Assembly (NCBI GenBank): GCA_003162055.1
Contig: PMNA01000017.1
Span: forward strand, 62,001 to 126,000
DNA from: Actinomycetota bacterium
Lineage (GTDB): Bacteria > Actinomycetota > Thermoleophilia > Gaiellales > Gaiellaceae
Length of the DNA: 64,000 bases
Direction: 5' to 3'
Shown: positions 39,160 to 47,576 of the stretch, piece after piece
Layout of the letters: every line of letters starts with the position of its first letter
Position numbering within the stretch: the stretch's first letter is position 1
Translations under genes and position numbers: made by a program
The notes under the pieces: generated by a model
The model's database searches: none
Told to the model about the DNA's origin: nothing
What the model saw: only the letters and a program-made list of their open reading frames with translations

Positions 39160-41448
39160 TTAAGAAAGGCCGCTCACGCTGACCGGAGTCGTGCTGTAGC
39201 CCGTCTCACCGTTACCGAGCTCGCCATCGTGGTTGTCGCCCCAGCATCTGACCGTGCGCGAGCGAAGCCGGGCGCACGCGAAGTCCGAGCCGGCACCGAT
39301 CGTCTTGGCGCCACTCAAGCCGCGGACTGTAACGGGGGCCTCGTGGTCGGCCAGCGCGCCCGTGCCCAGCTGACCGGAGGAGCCCATCCCCCAGCACTTG
39401 ATCCGACCCGAAGCGAGCCGGGCGCAGGTGTAGAAGTCGGCAGCGCTGACGGCCGTGGCGTTGGTGACGTGGGAGACCGTTACGGGGGTCAGGCTCGGCA
39501 TGCCCTTCCCATTTCCGAGCTGACCGTCATAGCCGCCGCCCCAACACTTGATCTTGCCGGTCGAAAGGACGGCGCAGGCGTGATCCATGCCGACACTGAC
39601 CTGTGTCGCGTTGTTGATCCCGACCACCGTTACCGGCTTCCAGCTCTTCTTCTTCTTTCCGTTCCCGAGCTCGCCGTCTTCGCCATCGCCCCAACACTCG
39701 ACCTGCCCGCTGGCGAGGCGGGCACAGGCGGAGTCCGAGCCGGTGCTGACCTGCGTGGCATTCTTGATTCCGCTGACCGCGGCCGGCCTCGGCTTGTCCT
39801 CCGACTTGCTCGGCGAACCGCTGCCGAGCTCGCCGTTTCGGTTGAAGCCCCAGCACTTCACCGCCCCGGTCGCGAGTGCGGCGCAGGCGAACGCGTCGCC
39901 GCTTGCGACCTGGGTCGCGTTCGCCACTTTGCTCACGGTCACAGGGACAGATCTGTCGTTGGATACCCCGTTACCAAGCTGGCCGTCCAGACCTCGCCCC
40001 CAGCACTTGATTCTTCCACTGGAGACACGGGCGCAGACGAAGCTGTCGCCGATCGTGATCTGAGTCGCCTTCGCCACCTTTTTTGCCGCCACCGGGGTGG
40101 GACTAGAGATGAGCTTTCCGTCGCCGAGCTGACCGTCGAAGTTGTTTCCCCAGCACTTGATCTTCCCGCCGCCAAGAGCGGCGCAGGTGCTGTCGAAGCC
40201 GGCGCTCACGGACCTGGCGCCGGCCAGGCCGCTGACCTTCACCGGCTTCATCTGGTAGCCCAGCTTGCTGTTTCCAAGCTGGCCGTAGGTGTTGTCGCCC
40301 CAGCACTTGACCGATCCGTCGGCGAGGAGCGCGCAGCTATCCGAACTCGCGGAGCTGATCTGCGTGACGGTTGCGATGCCCTGCAACGGATCGGGTATGT
40401 CCATGCTCTCCGTCGAGCCGTTACCGAGCATCCCGTATCGGTTGTCTCCCCAGCAGGCGATAGTGCCCTTGGAGAGTAGGACGCACGAAAAATCGTCACC
40501 GGTCGCGATCTGCACCGCGTGCGTCGCGATCACGGGGCCACCGGCAGTCACGGGAGTAGGGCTGTCGTTTTGAGTCCCATCCCCGAGCTCGCCTTCGTAG
40601 TTGTCGCCCCAGCACGAAACCCGCCCACTCGAGAGAACCGCGCAGGTGTGATGACCGCCCGCACTGATCTGAGTCGCGCTCGTGATGCCGCTGACGCTGA
40701 CGGGTGTTGAGCTGCTCTTCCCCGCGCCGTTGCCGAGCTGGCCGATCGAGCCCGAGCCCCAGCACTTGGCCTGTCCGCCCGAGATGACCGCGCAGGTATG
40801 GAATTCGCCCACGCTGACCTGCGTCGCGCTCGTGATGCCGCTGACCGTCACGGGCGTCGAGCTGCTCTCCTTCGCGCCGTTTCCGAGCTGACCGTCGGCG
40901 CCGTAGCCCCAGCACTTGACCTGTCCGCCCGAGATAACAGCGCAGGCGTGAAACTCGCCCGTGCTGATTTGAATCGCGCTCGTGATGCCGGAGACCCGCA
41001 CCGGGGTCGAGCTGCTGTCTTTCTTTCCGTTTCCAAGCTGGTCGTAGGTGTTGTCGCCCCAGCACTCGACCGTACCGTCGGAGATGAGGGCGCAGGTGTA
41101 CCCGTAGCCGGCGCTGACCTGAGTCGCGTTGCTGACGCCGGCGACCTGCAGCGGCACCAGGCTGAGCGACTTGGTGTCGCTGCCAAGCTCGAGCGCTGAG
41201 TTGTCGCCCCAGCATTTGACCGTTCCGTCGGAGCTGAGCGCGCAGGTGTGGGTGCTGCCGGCACTGACCGAGATCGTGCTCGGCGTAACAGCCGTCACCC
41301 GAACGCCGGCGGTCTGCGCCGAGGCACTCCGCGCATTACTCCCGGCGAAGGCAAGGAGCAGCGCCACGCCGATCAGAAGCGCGGTTGTGCTGAGACGAGC
41401 GCTGAGATCAAACGACTCTCTCGACGGACGGCGGGCCATGTCGACCAT
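39160..41448 (-). CDS. Secreted RCC1-repeat protein (762 aa)
   Basis: More than 12 tandem units of form VSAGxxHTCALLSxGxVKCWGxNxxGQLGNG; N-terminal signal-like segment. Confidence 0.92.
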   Translation of the reverse strand: MVDMARRPSRESFDLSARLSTTALLIGVALLLAFAGSNARSASAQTAGVRVTAVTPSTISVSAGSTHTCALSSDGTVKCWGDNSALELGSDTKSLSLVPLQVAGVSNATQVSAGYGYTCALISDGTVECWGDNTYDQLGNGKKDSSSTPVRVSGITSAIQISTGEFHACAVISGGQVKCWGYGADGQLGNGAKESSSTPVTVSGITSATQVSVGEFHTCAVISGGQAKCWGSGSIGQLGNGAGKSSSTPVSVSGITSATQISAGGHHTCAVLSSGRVSCWGDNYEGELGDGTQNDSPTPVTAGGPVIATHAVQIATGDDFSCVLLSKGTIACWGDNRYGMLGNGSTESMDIPDPLQGIATVTQISSASSDSCALLADGSVKCWGDNTYGQLGNSKLGYQMKPVKVSGLAGARSVSAGFDSTCAALGGGKIKCWGNNFDGQLGDGKLISSPTPVAAKKVAKATQITIGDSFVCARVSSGRIKCWGRGLDGQLGNGVSNDRSVPVTVSKVANATQVASGDAFACAALATGAVKCWGFNRNGELGSGSPSKSEDKPRPAAVSGIKNATQVSTGSDSACARLASGQVECWGDGEDGELGNGKKKKSWKPVTVVGINNATQVSVGMDHACAVLSTGKIKCWGGGYDGQLGNGKGMPSLTPVTVSHVTNATAVSAADFYTCARLASGRIKCWGMGSSGQLGTGALADHEAPVTVRGLSGAKTIGAGSDFACARLRSRTVRCWGDNHDGELGNGETGYSTTPVSVSGLS

Positions 41449-41539
41449 TTCCTCCTCTTCTCTTCGAGCGGACCTCGGCTTGAAACCCTGACGCTGCGGG
41501 GTGTCTTGCTGCTTCTAACACGCCTGGAGGACGGCCGGA

Positions 41540-41660
41540 GCGTCTCGCTCCGGATACGGATACTTCGCTCGGCCGCGGCGACCGACCTGGCGGACGCGGC
41601 TCGCAACACGCCATCCCCCGGTCGTCGGGGGTTGCCGGTACGATCGGAGCCCGAGGCCAA
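41540..41660 (-). repeat. Possible third, more divergent copy (C) of the dispersed structured repeat
   Basis: GGGGGATGGCGTGTTGCGAGCCGCGTCCGCC..GGTCGG matches copies A/B core (GGGGGATGGCGTTATGTGAGCCGCAGCCGCG). Confidence 0.45.
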
Positions 41661-41692
41661 CTCCTCGAGATTTCGCTCTTTCGCTTAGGTTT

Positions 41693-42046
41693 GTGTTGAC
41701 GGCTCTGGATATCTTCGTTCTCATCAGTGGCACCTTCAGCGTGCTTTCGGTTCTCCCGCTCACGTATCTCGCTGTGCGGAGCGTTCGCGACACCAAGGAC
41801 CTCCGCAGAATCCAACACGAACTAGCTGACCTCATTACCGAGACCAAGGAGATCAGCGAAGAGGTGCACGAGCTCCAGCACGAGATCCAGAGCGACCAAC
41901 GAGATGCGAAGGCCGACGGCGAGCAAACCCTGCGCACGGTTGAGCAGGTTAGTGAAACCGTCGAGCAGGTCAGCTCTGCGGTCGAGCAGGTCAGCGAAAC
42001 TGTTACGGCTGAGGCTGCTGCGCCACGCCCCGACGACAACCGCTAA
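41693..42046 (+). CDS. Hypothetical membrane-anchored coiled-coil protein
   Basis: N-terminal hydrophobic segment, then repetitive ETVEQVSSAVEQVSETV coiled coil. Confidence 0.65.
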   Translation: MLTALDIFVLISGTFSVLSVLPLTYLAVRSVRDTKDLRRIQHELADLITETKEISEEVHELQHEIQSDQRDAKADGEQTLRTVEQVSETVEQVSSAVEQVSETVTAEAAAPRPDDNR

Positions 42047-42147
42047 AGCGGGCTGCGCTCCTACGTGGCGTCCTTACTGGTAAGCGAGAGCGCCGTGGGT
42101 CAGAACGGAGGTCTGGGTAGCGAGAGCCGGATCTGGCTCCAGTAGAG

Positions 42148-42191
42148 GAAGCCGACGCGCGGATTCGAACCGCGGACCCCTTCATTACGAG
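42148..42191. repeat. Distal att site: duplicated 3' half of tRNA-Thr
   Basis: Identical to 57887-57930; diverges after the anticodon-loop sequence TTACGAG. Confidence 0.92.
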
Positions 42192-42372
42192 CAGCTCACT
42201 GGCTGCATGAAGTCCCTGCAACATCTTACTTTCCGGCCGGAGAGCGTCGAGTCGATCCGCGGTTGATCCATCTACTGCGGGCCTGGGGCAGCGCATGCTC
42301 GGCAAGCGCCGTAGCGGCCGCTGCCGTCCCGGTTCCGAAGGTCCGGCCGGCTCGGCCGCGAGGACGTGGGCG
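42184..42372. repeat. About 185-bp direct repeat, copy 1 (attachment-site arm)
   Basis: TTACGAGCAGCTC(A/G)CTGGCTGCATGAAGTCCCTGCAACATCT..., highly similar to 43496-43680. Confidence 0.85.
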
Positions 42373-42491
42373 AATGCGGACAGAGCGGTGGCGATCTGGT
42401 TCACGGCGAACTCGACCGGCGTGAGTAAACGAAGCACCAATCGTTGTTAAGGTCCCTTGCTTGTTGTTAACGCGAGCGGGAGGGCGACGGT

Positions 42492-42989
42492 ATGAACGGT
42501 CTTAGGGACTTCTACCAACCGCGCCGACGAGGGGGCAGGATCGTGCTAGTCGTCACCTTGGCTACTGCGCTCCTTGCGGTCGCCGTGGTAGCGATCGGAT
42601 GCGGTTCGGCGAAAACCAAGGGCGTTCACGGCACCAGTATCGCCTACGTCAAGGTCAACCCCGGCAACCGGACGCTACATCAGGGCATGGCGTCGGTTAT
42701 CCAGCTCAGGTCGAATACCGCTTTCGTTGTTGCTGTCGAGAACGGCGGCGACTACCTGGAGCACAACGTCAAGGTCACGCTCCTCATCAAACAGAAGCCG
42801 CAGCCGATCCGAAAAAGTCTGACGATCAGACAGATTCGTCGCGGTGCCTACCAGGAAGTGGTTTTCAAGGGCCTCAATGTGACCGAGGTGGTCCACAGGA
42901 TCCCGCTCAAGGTCAGCGTGGCTCCGGTTTCTGGCGAGACAAATCTCGTCAACAACTCAGCCACCTACGAGGTCATGTTTTCCTTCTAG
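42492..42989 (+). CDS. Secreted/lipoprotein-like CARDB-type domain protein
   Basis: Lipobox-like VVAIGCGS; VENGGDYLEHNVKVTLLIK...VSGETNLVNNSATYEVMF. Confidence 0.7.
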   Translation: MNGLRDFYQPRRRGGRIVLVVTLATALLAVAVVAIGCGSAKTKGVHGTSIAYVKVNPGNRTLHQGMASVIQLRSNTAFVVAVENGGDYLEHNVKVTLLIKQKPQPIRKSLTIRQIRRGAYQEVVFKGLNVTEVVHRIPLKVSVAPVSGETNLVNNSATYEVMFSF

Positions 42990-43079
42990 AGGTTGCCGCC
43001 AGTGCTAGACGCCACGCTTGGGCGAAGCGGCGCGGTTGCAACGGACGCTCCGGACGGGCGGTGGCGTATAAATAGCGCA

Positions 43080-43442
43080 ATGAAGAACGCAACGCTCTTC
43101 GTAGTGATAATCGCGGCGCTCGTGCTCTTCGCCGCGGCGTGCGGTAGCTCACGGCAGGCGACGACCATTAAGTCGCGGCCGAAGTGGGTCATGACTGCAG
43201 AAGGCCTCGCGTTGAAGATGCTTGACGAGCATTCGAAGCCGGCGTCCGTCAGCTACCACCGGGGGCAGAAGACGCTGACGGTGACGCTGAGATTCAGCCA
43301 TGCTGTCGTCTGCACAGGGTGTCCTGGCGGAGGCCCGGCGATAATCCACGGACGGATCGTGCCGCCGCCGCCGATCCGCGGACGGATCTGGACGATAACG
43401 CTCGACCCGCGGACGCACCGTATGGTGTCACTCTCCGGATAG
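43080..43442 (+). CDS. Putative lipoprotein (120 aa)
   Basis: MKNATLFVVIIAALVLFAAACGSS lipobox. Confidence 0.68.
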   Translation: MKNATLFVVIIAALVLFAAACGSSRQATTIKSRPKWVMTAEGLALKMLDEHSKPASVSYHRGQKTLTVTLRFSHAVVCTGCPGGGPAIIHGRIVPPPPIRGRIWTITLDPRTHRMVSLSG

Positions 43443-43495
43443 CGCTAAGACCGCGCAAGATATTGGCGTTCGCGGTCTGGAACGCGGTCATGACT

Positions 43496-43680
43496 TACGA
43501 GCAGCTCGCTGGCTGCATGAAGTCCCTGCAACATCTGACTTTCCGGCCGGAGAGCGTCGAGCCGATCCGTGGTTGATCCGCCTACTGCGGTCATAGGACA
43601 GCGCATGCTCGACAAGCGCCGTAGCGGCCGTTGCCGTGACGGTTCCGCAGGTCCGGCTGGCTCGGCCGCGCGGACGTGAG
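43496..43680. repeat. About 185-bp direct repeat, copy 2
   Basis: TTACGAGCAGCTCGCTGGCTGCATGAAGTCCCTGCAACATCTGACTTTCCGGCCGGAGAGCGTCGAG..., near-identical to 42184-42372. Confidence 0.85.
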
Positions 43681-43718
43681 CAGAGAGTGGCGTGGGGGCG
43701 TCGGCTCAGGATCGTCTG

Positions 43719-44384
43719 CTAATTGATATCGGCGATGACCGCTGGCAGCGTTTTTTGTTCTTCTGGTAACGCTACGCGCGACCAATAGCCGTGTGCACGA
43801 TGAAGAAGATCATGAAGATATATCGGAGGGACGATCCCATGACGAGGAATCAAAGAGTGCGATAAACCCTCATATAGTTGGCGAGTCGGAAGCGCGAGCG
43901 CGCGTTTAAAATCAATGAAGAGGTCAGAATATGCGACTTCCGCATAGGTGTTGTCGCCTTCTTCAGCAGTCTGCTCACTCACGTGGTGCGGTGGGAGGCG
44001 ATGATAACGCTCATCCTGATTTTGCCTTACCCGTTTCCAAATCTCGCTTCCCTTAATAAGATACGAGCGAATCGTCGCTTCTTCATAAACATCGCACATC
44101 ACGATATGGGACACGCAACTACGATCGGTATCGATTTCCTTTGCCTGAGGTGAGTAATCGCTCTTAGACTCGGTGCTCGTAAATCGTGCGGCAAAATCCC
44201 ATTGCAGGTCGCATTCCTGAGTCAGGATTATCATTAATGGATGATCGATTACCTTGAACTGTAGTCCTTCATCTTCGCTCTGCCGGACCGGAGGCGAGAT
44301 GGGTTGTTGATCGCAAATAGGACCTATGAGCTCTCCCTGCCGGAGAGCGCCTGAATTCGGCGATGACAGGTAGCGGTAGGGCAG
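43719..44384 (-). CDS. Hypothetical protein with TQECDL motif; probable CTG start upstream of the listed ATG (44234)
   Basis: Frame stays open to 44384: (M)PYRYLSSPNSGALRQGELIGPICDQQPISPPVRQSEDEGLQFKVIDHPLMIILTQECDLQWDF..., with RBS-like AAGGGAGAGA just upstream. Confidence 0.62.
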   Translation of the reverse strand: MPYRYLSSPNSGALRQGELIGPICDQQPISPPVRQSEDEGLQFKVIDHPLMIILTQECDLQWDFAARFTSTESKSDYSPQAKEIDTDRSCVSHIVMCDVYEEATIRSYLIKGSEIWKRVRQNQDERYHRLPPHHVSEQTAEEGDNTYAEVAYSDLFIDFKRALALPTRQLYEGLSHSLIPRHGIVPPIYLHDLLHRAHGYWSRVALPEEQKTLPAVIADIN

Positions 44385-44405
44385 GGTTCTCTCCCTTAAT
44401 AGAAC

Positions 44406-44831
44406 TCAGGAACCTATTACAAACGGAGCGCGTTCTTCATAACTAACGACTACTCCGTGATGCTCCTGTGTGTCCGGCATCTCCGGAACAGCGAAGCGCT
44501 GGTTCTCGTCGTGGTACTCGAAGATATCGCGTAGGGACGTTAGCCCTTCGTCGAGTCCTTCGGTTGGCATTACCGTGACAAGAAAATACGCTACGAGCCG
44601 CCGCAAAGCTTCGTTTCCCTCGTCGTGCTGCGATTCGAAAGAGAGTTCGTACTCGCCAGTCGTGACGAGACCCTTTATCGCGCCTACGCCGATGTCTTCG
44701 GAAGAACAATCACGGCTCAACAGAACGTGGCCGAAGGGCGTCTCGAAGGGTCGGACGTATGGCCCAACGGAAAAGGTACCCGGATTGGCGATTGAACTCG
44801 TCCAGTGTGTTTCGGACACTATCGCCCCCAC
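44406..44831 (-). CDS. Hypothetical protein (141 aa), middle gene of a TIGR04255-type operon
   Basis: Overlaps the 3' end of the TIGR04255-like gene in another frame, consistent with translational coupling. Confidence 0.65.
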   Translation of the reverse strand: MGAIVSETHWTSSIANPGTFSVGPYVRPFETPFGHVLLSRDCSSEDIGVGAIKGLVTTGEYELSFESQHDEGNEALRRLVAYFLVTVMPTEGLDEGLTSLRDIFEYHDENQRFAVPEMPDTQEHHGVVVSYEERAPFVIGS

Positions 44832-45498
44832 TCCTCTCAGTCGTAAAGTAATCGGCGTCGATAAGGTACGTCTGTCCAGAAGATTCAGCTTCTAACCCTT
44901 GGAGTACCCTCACCTGTTGGGGTGTACCGGGAGTCAGATCAATCACACACTCGCTACGAATAGCCGACACATCACCCTCGTCAATATCATCGGCACCAAG
45001 CATGCCTGTGAAAGCAGGGTTAAGTAGATCCTTCCAAGCTCGATCCTTGAAGTTCAGGGCGCCTTTTCGGACAATATTCCGATATCGAAGTCCAATGCGA
45101 GTATAAAACGAAGGCCGATATATCTCTTCGAGCGCTGCCTTCGCTCGTTCGATTTCTTTCACCATCAAATCCCATTCAACATAATCGCGCTCTGTTATTG
45201 CAACAAACTCGGAGGTTAGCGATATAGAACGGTGGGAATCTTCGGTCTCGAATGTGTGAGTAATCGCGTTGAGCGGTCGCTGAAGCGGTAATTCAGAAAG
45301 AACTCCGGAAAGATTCTCTGGAAGTTGCGAGAATGGATCCTGCCTCCGGTATAGAGGATACGAGTCGCGAATTGACTCTTGAAAACTAGATGGCGGCTCC
45401 GTCAAGATCGTGAGCACGGGAGGAAAACGCAACTGACAGATCACCTCTGTCAGGGTGTTCTCTTCAAAAACGAGGCGCGGTGATTGAGGAAACGGCAT
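44710..45498 (-). CDS. TIGR04255-family-like protein (unknown function)
   Basis: MPFPQSPRLVFEENTLTEVICQLRFPPVLTILTEPPSSFQESIRDSYP, characteristic N-terminus of the family. Confidence 0.8.
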   Translation of the reverse strand: MPFPQSPRLVFEENTLTEVICQLRFPPVLTILTEPPSSFQESIRDSYPLYRRQDPFSQLPENLSGVLSELPLQRPLNAITHTFETEDSHRSISLTSEFVAITERDYVEWDLMVKEIERAKAALEEIYRPSFYTRIGLRYRNIVRKGALNFKDRAWKDLLNPAFTGMLGADDIDEGDVSAIRSECVIDLTPGTPQQVRVLQGLEAESSGQTYLIDADYFTTERSGGDSVRNTLDEFNRQSGYLFRWAIRPTLRDALRPRSVEP

Positions 45499-45719
45499 CA
45501 GGTTAGTGAGTGTTGATGGCGCGTCAGGAGGATCAGCCCGATGGCGTCGCTAGCAAAAGAGCGTTCGAAGCGCATGGCGAAGGCCCGCGAGAAGCACACA
45601 CGGTAAGCATAGTTGCGCAAACGGTCGCCGCGAAGGCTCGGGTTTCGCTCTGAGCCGGCGCGGATGTGGCGGAACTGCTGACTTGACTATGTAAAGCGCC
45701 GCCGCAACAGAGGCCGAGG

Positions 45720-46985
45720 TCAGTCGGAGCGAGCAGCGAGCGGTGTTCCTGAAGCAGCGTGGCGGTAAGCCTCCAGTGCGCTTAGCGCGGCCTCGGCTTC
45801 TGTCGCTCCGGGATGTGCGTACACGCGCATGAAGAGCGCTCCCCCGTCGGCATGTCCGAGCCGAGCCGCTGCGGCCGGCGCCGGAACCCCCGCGGCCGCG
45901 AGCCAGGTGGCGTGAGAGTGCCGGAGCGTGTGGGCGGTTACACCCGACAGTCCCGCCGCCGCGGCGACACGCACGAGGCCGAAGCGAACGCGACCGGAGC
46001 GTTCGAGCGCTCGACCCTTGGCGTCGCTAAAGACCGGCGCTCCGTCGAGTGGACGGCCGCACGCGAGTCGGTGGCGAAGTAGAGCGGACACCGTTTCGGA
46101 GTCGAGCGGAATCGCACGCTCGCCGGCGTCGGTCTTGGTTGTCTCCCGCCGCACGTGCATCAGCGCGAGCTCAGAGGTGAGATCGAGACCCTCTGGGCCC
46201 CAGACGAGCCCGAGTGCTTCTGAGATCCGACAGCCCGTGCCAAGCAGCAGGCTTACGAGCGGTCCTAGTAGTGAACGTTTCCGCTCTGCGTCCTCTGCTC
46301 GCGCGGCCGCAAGCAAGCGCTCGGCCTCTGCGAGCGAGATGACGCTCGTTCTGCGTGGTGGCGGCGGTGGTAGGAGGAGCCGCGGCGGCAGCTCGTCGAT
46401 CAGCCCGCGCACGTAGCCGTCTCGCAGCACGGCGGACAAGGCCGCGGCGGCGGCTCGCGCCCGAGCCCTTCCTTCTCGCGCGGCAACGCTGTCAACGAGG
46501 CCCTGCGCCGCCCTCGTGTCGATCGCGCTCGCCGGGAGCTCGGCAAGCGTCAGGCCGCTGCGCGGATCGATGTGCGGTAGCACGCGCAGACGGAGCGCAA
46601 CCTCGTAGCCTGCGAGCGTCGTCAGCGCGTAGGTCTTGCGAGTACGAGTAAGCGCCTCTCCCCTACGCGCTCTGTGTAGGAACGAGACGGCGAGATCGCG
46701 GAGCGGCGGCGCCTCCAGACGTGGATCTGAAGGCACCTCGCCGCGGCGCAGGCTGTCGCGGGTCGACTCCGCCCACGAGACCGCCTCGCTGAGGGTCGCG
46801 AAGCTGCGCTCAAAGGAGCGGCCGGCCTTCTGAACATGGGCAACATAGAAGGGACGACAGCTGCAGCGACGAGCCGTCTCGCAGGATAGGGCGCACCTGC
46901 GCGAGTGCTGCTCGCGGACGCGGGGCGCGACGGTGCGCCGAAACGGTCGAGCGCCCTTCGATCTGCGATAGCGTGCCTCATGCAT
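45720..46985 (-). CDS. Tyrosine-type site-specific integrase
   Basis: GTGCRISEALGLVW; HTLRHSHATWLAAAGV; RLGHADGGALFMRVYAHP (R..HxxR..Y). Confidence 0.92.
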   Translation of the reverse strand: MHEARYRRSKGARPFRRTVAPRVREQHSRRCALSCETARRCSCRPFYVAHVQKAGRSFERSFATLSEAVSWAESTRDSLRRGEVPSDPRLEAPPLRDLAVSFLHRARRGEALTRTRKTYALTTLAGYEVALRLRVLPHIDPRSGLTLAELPASAIDTRAAQGLVDSVAAREGRARARAAAAALSAVLRDGYVRGLIDELPPRLLLPPPPPRRTSVISLAEAERLLAAARAEDAERKRSLLGPLVSLLLGTGCRISEALGLVWGPEGLDLTSELALMHVRRETTKTDAGERAIPLDSETVSALLRHRLACGRPLDGAPVFSDAKGRALERSGRVRFGLVRVAAAAGLSGVTAHTLRHSHATWLAAAGVPAPAAAARLGHADGGALFMRVYAHPGATEAEAALSALEAYRHAASGTPLAARSD

Positions 46986-47079
46986 CAGGGCTCCTTCCCT
47001 GGTGCCGGCCCCGGGGCGTTGACGCGCCGCCGGGGCATTGACTAGAACTCGTCGAACTTAGATCGATCCTCGGCATGGA

Positions 47080-47346
47080 TCAACTGAGAGGGTCGGGAGA
47101 GTCGAAGAGCCAGCGCGCCTTCTGCGGCTCGGGACAGAGGCGAGCTCGACGAGGAGCGGCGCGTCTTACGAGCGGGCAGGTCGTACGTCTGCCGATGTAG
47201 CCGGCCAGGTCGAGCTCGCGCACACGCACGATCCTGCCGTCGCGAAAGACCGGCAGGGAGCCGCGCTCGATGCGGCGACGCAGCGTCCTGACCGAGCAGC
47301 CGACCAGGCCCGCCGCCTCTGAGAGCGTGAGCAAGCGCTCTGTCAC
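47080..47346 (-). CDS. Excisionase-like HTH (MerR/HTH_17) protein
   Basis: ERLLTLSEAAGLVGCSVRTLRRRIERGSLPVFRDGRIVRVRELDLAGYI; GTG start overlaps the upstream stop (GTGA). Confidence 0.82.
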   Translation of the reverse strand: MTERLLTLSEAAGLVGCSVRTLRRRIERGSLPVFRDGRIVRVRELDLAGYIGRRTTCPLVRRAAPRRARLCPEPQKARWLFDSPDPLS

Positions 47347-47576
47347 TCTCCAGACCTTCGACGCGGCCGTGTGCGGGCTTGCCAGCACGGGAAGCAGAGG
47401 ACGAGCCGGCAGTGCTCCTGGCGGGCAACCAGAAGCGGCCTTCCGTTCTCGTCGCGCGAGTGTCCGCAGCGAGCGCAGACGCCGAAGTGGAGTCGCGCCG
47501 CCCCCGACTTCCAGCGCGCGCGGAGAGCGGCGTCGGCCTCCAGCTCGACTTCGAGCTTGAGCTGCTCAGGCCACAT
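47343..47576 (-). CDS. Small zinc-ribbon protein (77 aa)
   Basis: MWPEQLKLEVELEADAALRARWKSGAARLHFGVCARCGHSRDENGRPLLVARQEHCRLVLCFPCW; overlaps neighbours. Confidence 0.6.
   Translation of the reverse strand: MWPEQLKLEVELEADAALRARWKSGAARLHFGVCARCGHSRDENGRPLLVARQEHCRLVLCFPCWQARTRPRRRSGE

Noticed and set aside
39229-40479. 416-aa plus-strand ORF within the RCC1 gene
   Set aside because: Antisense of the repeat gene; apparent internal repeats only mirror RCC1 repeats
39160-41448. Regularly spaced repeats considered as a CRISPR array
   Set aside because: Repeats are coding RCC1 blades with degenerate codons; no short identical repeats with unique spacers and no cas genes
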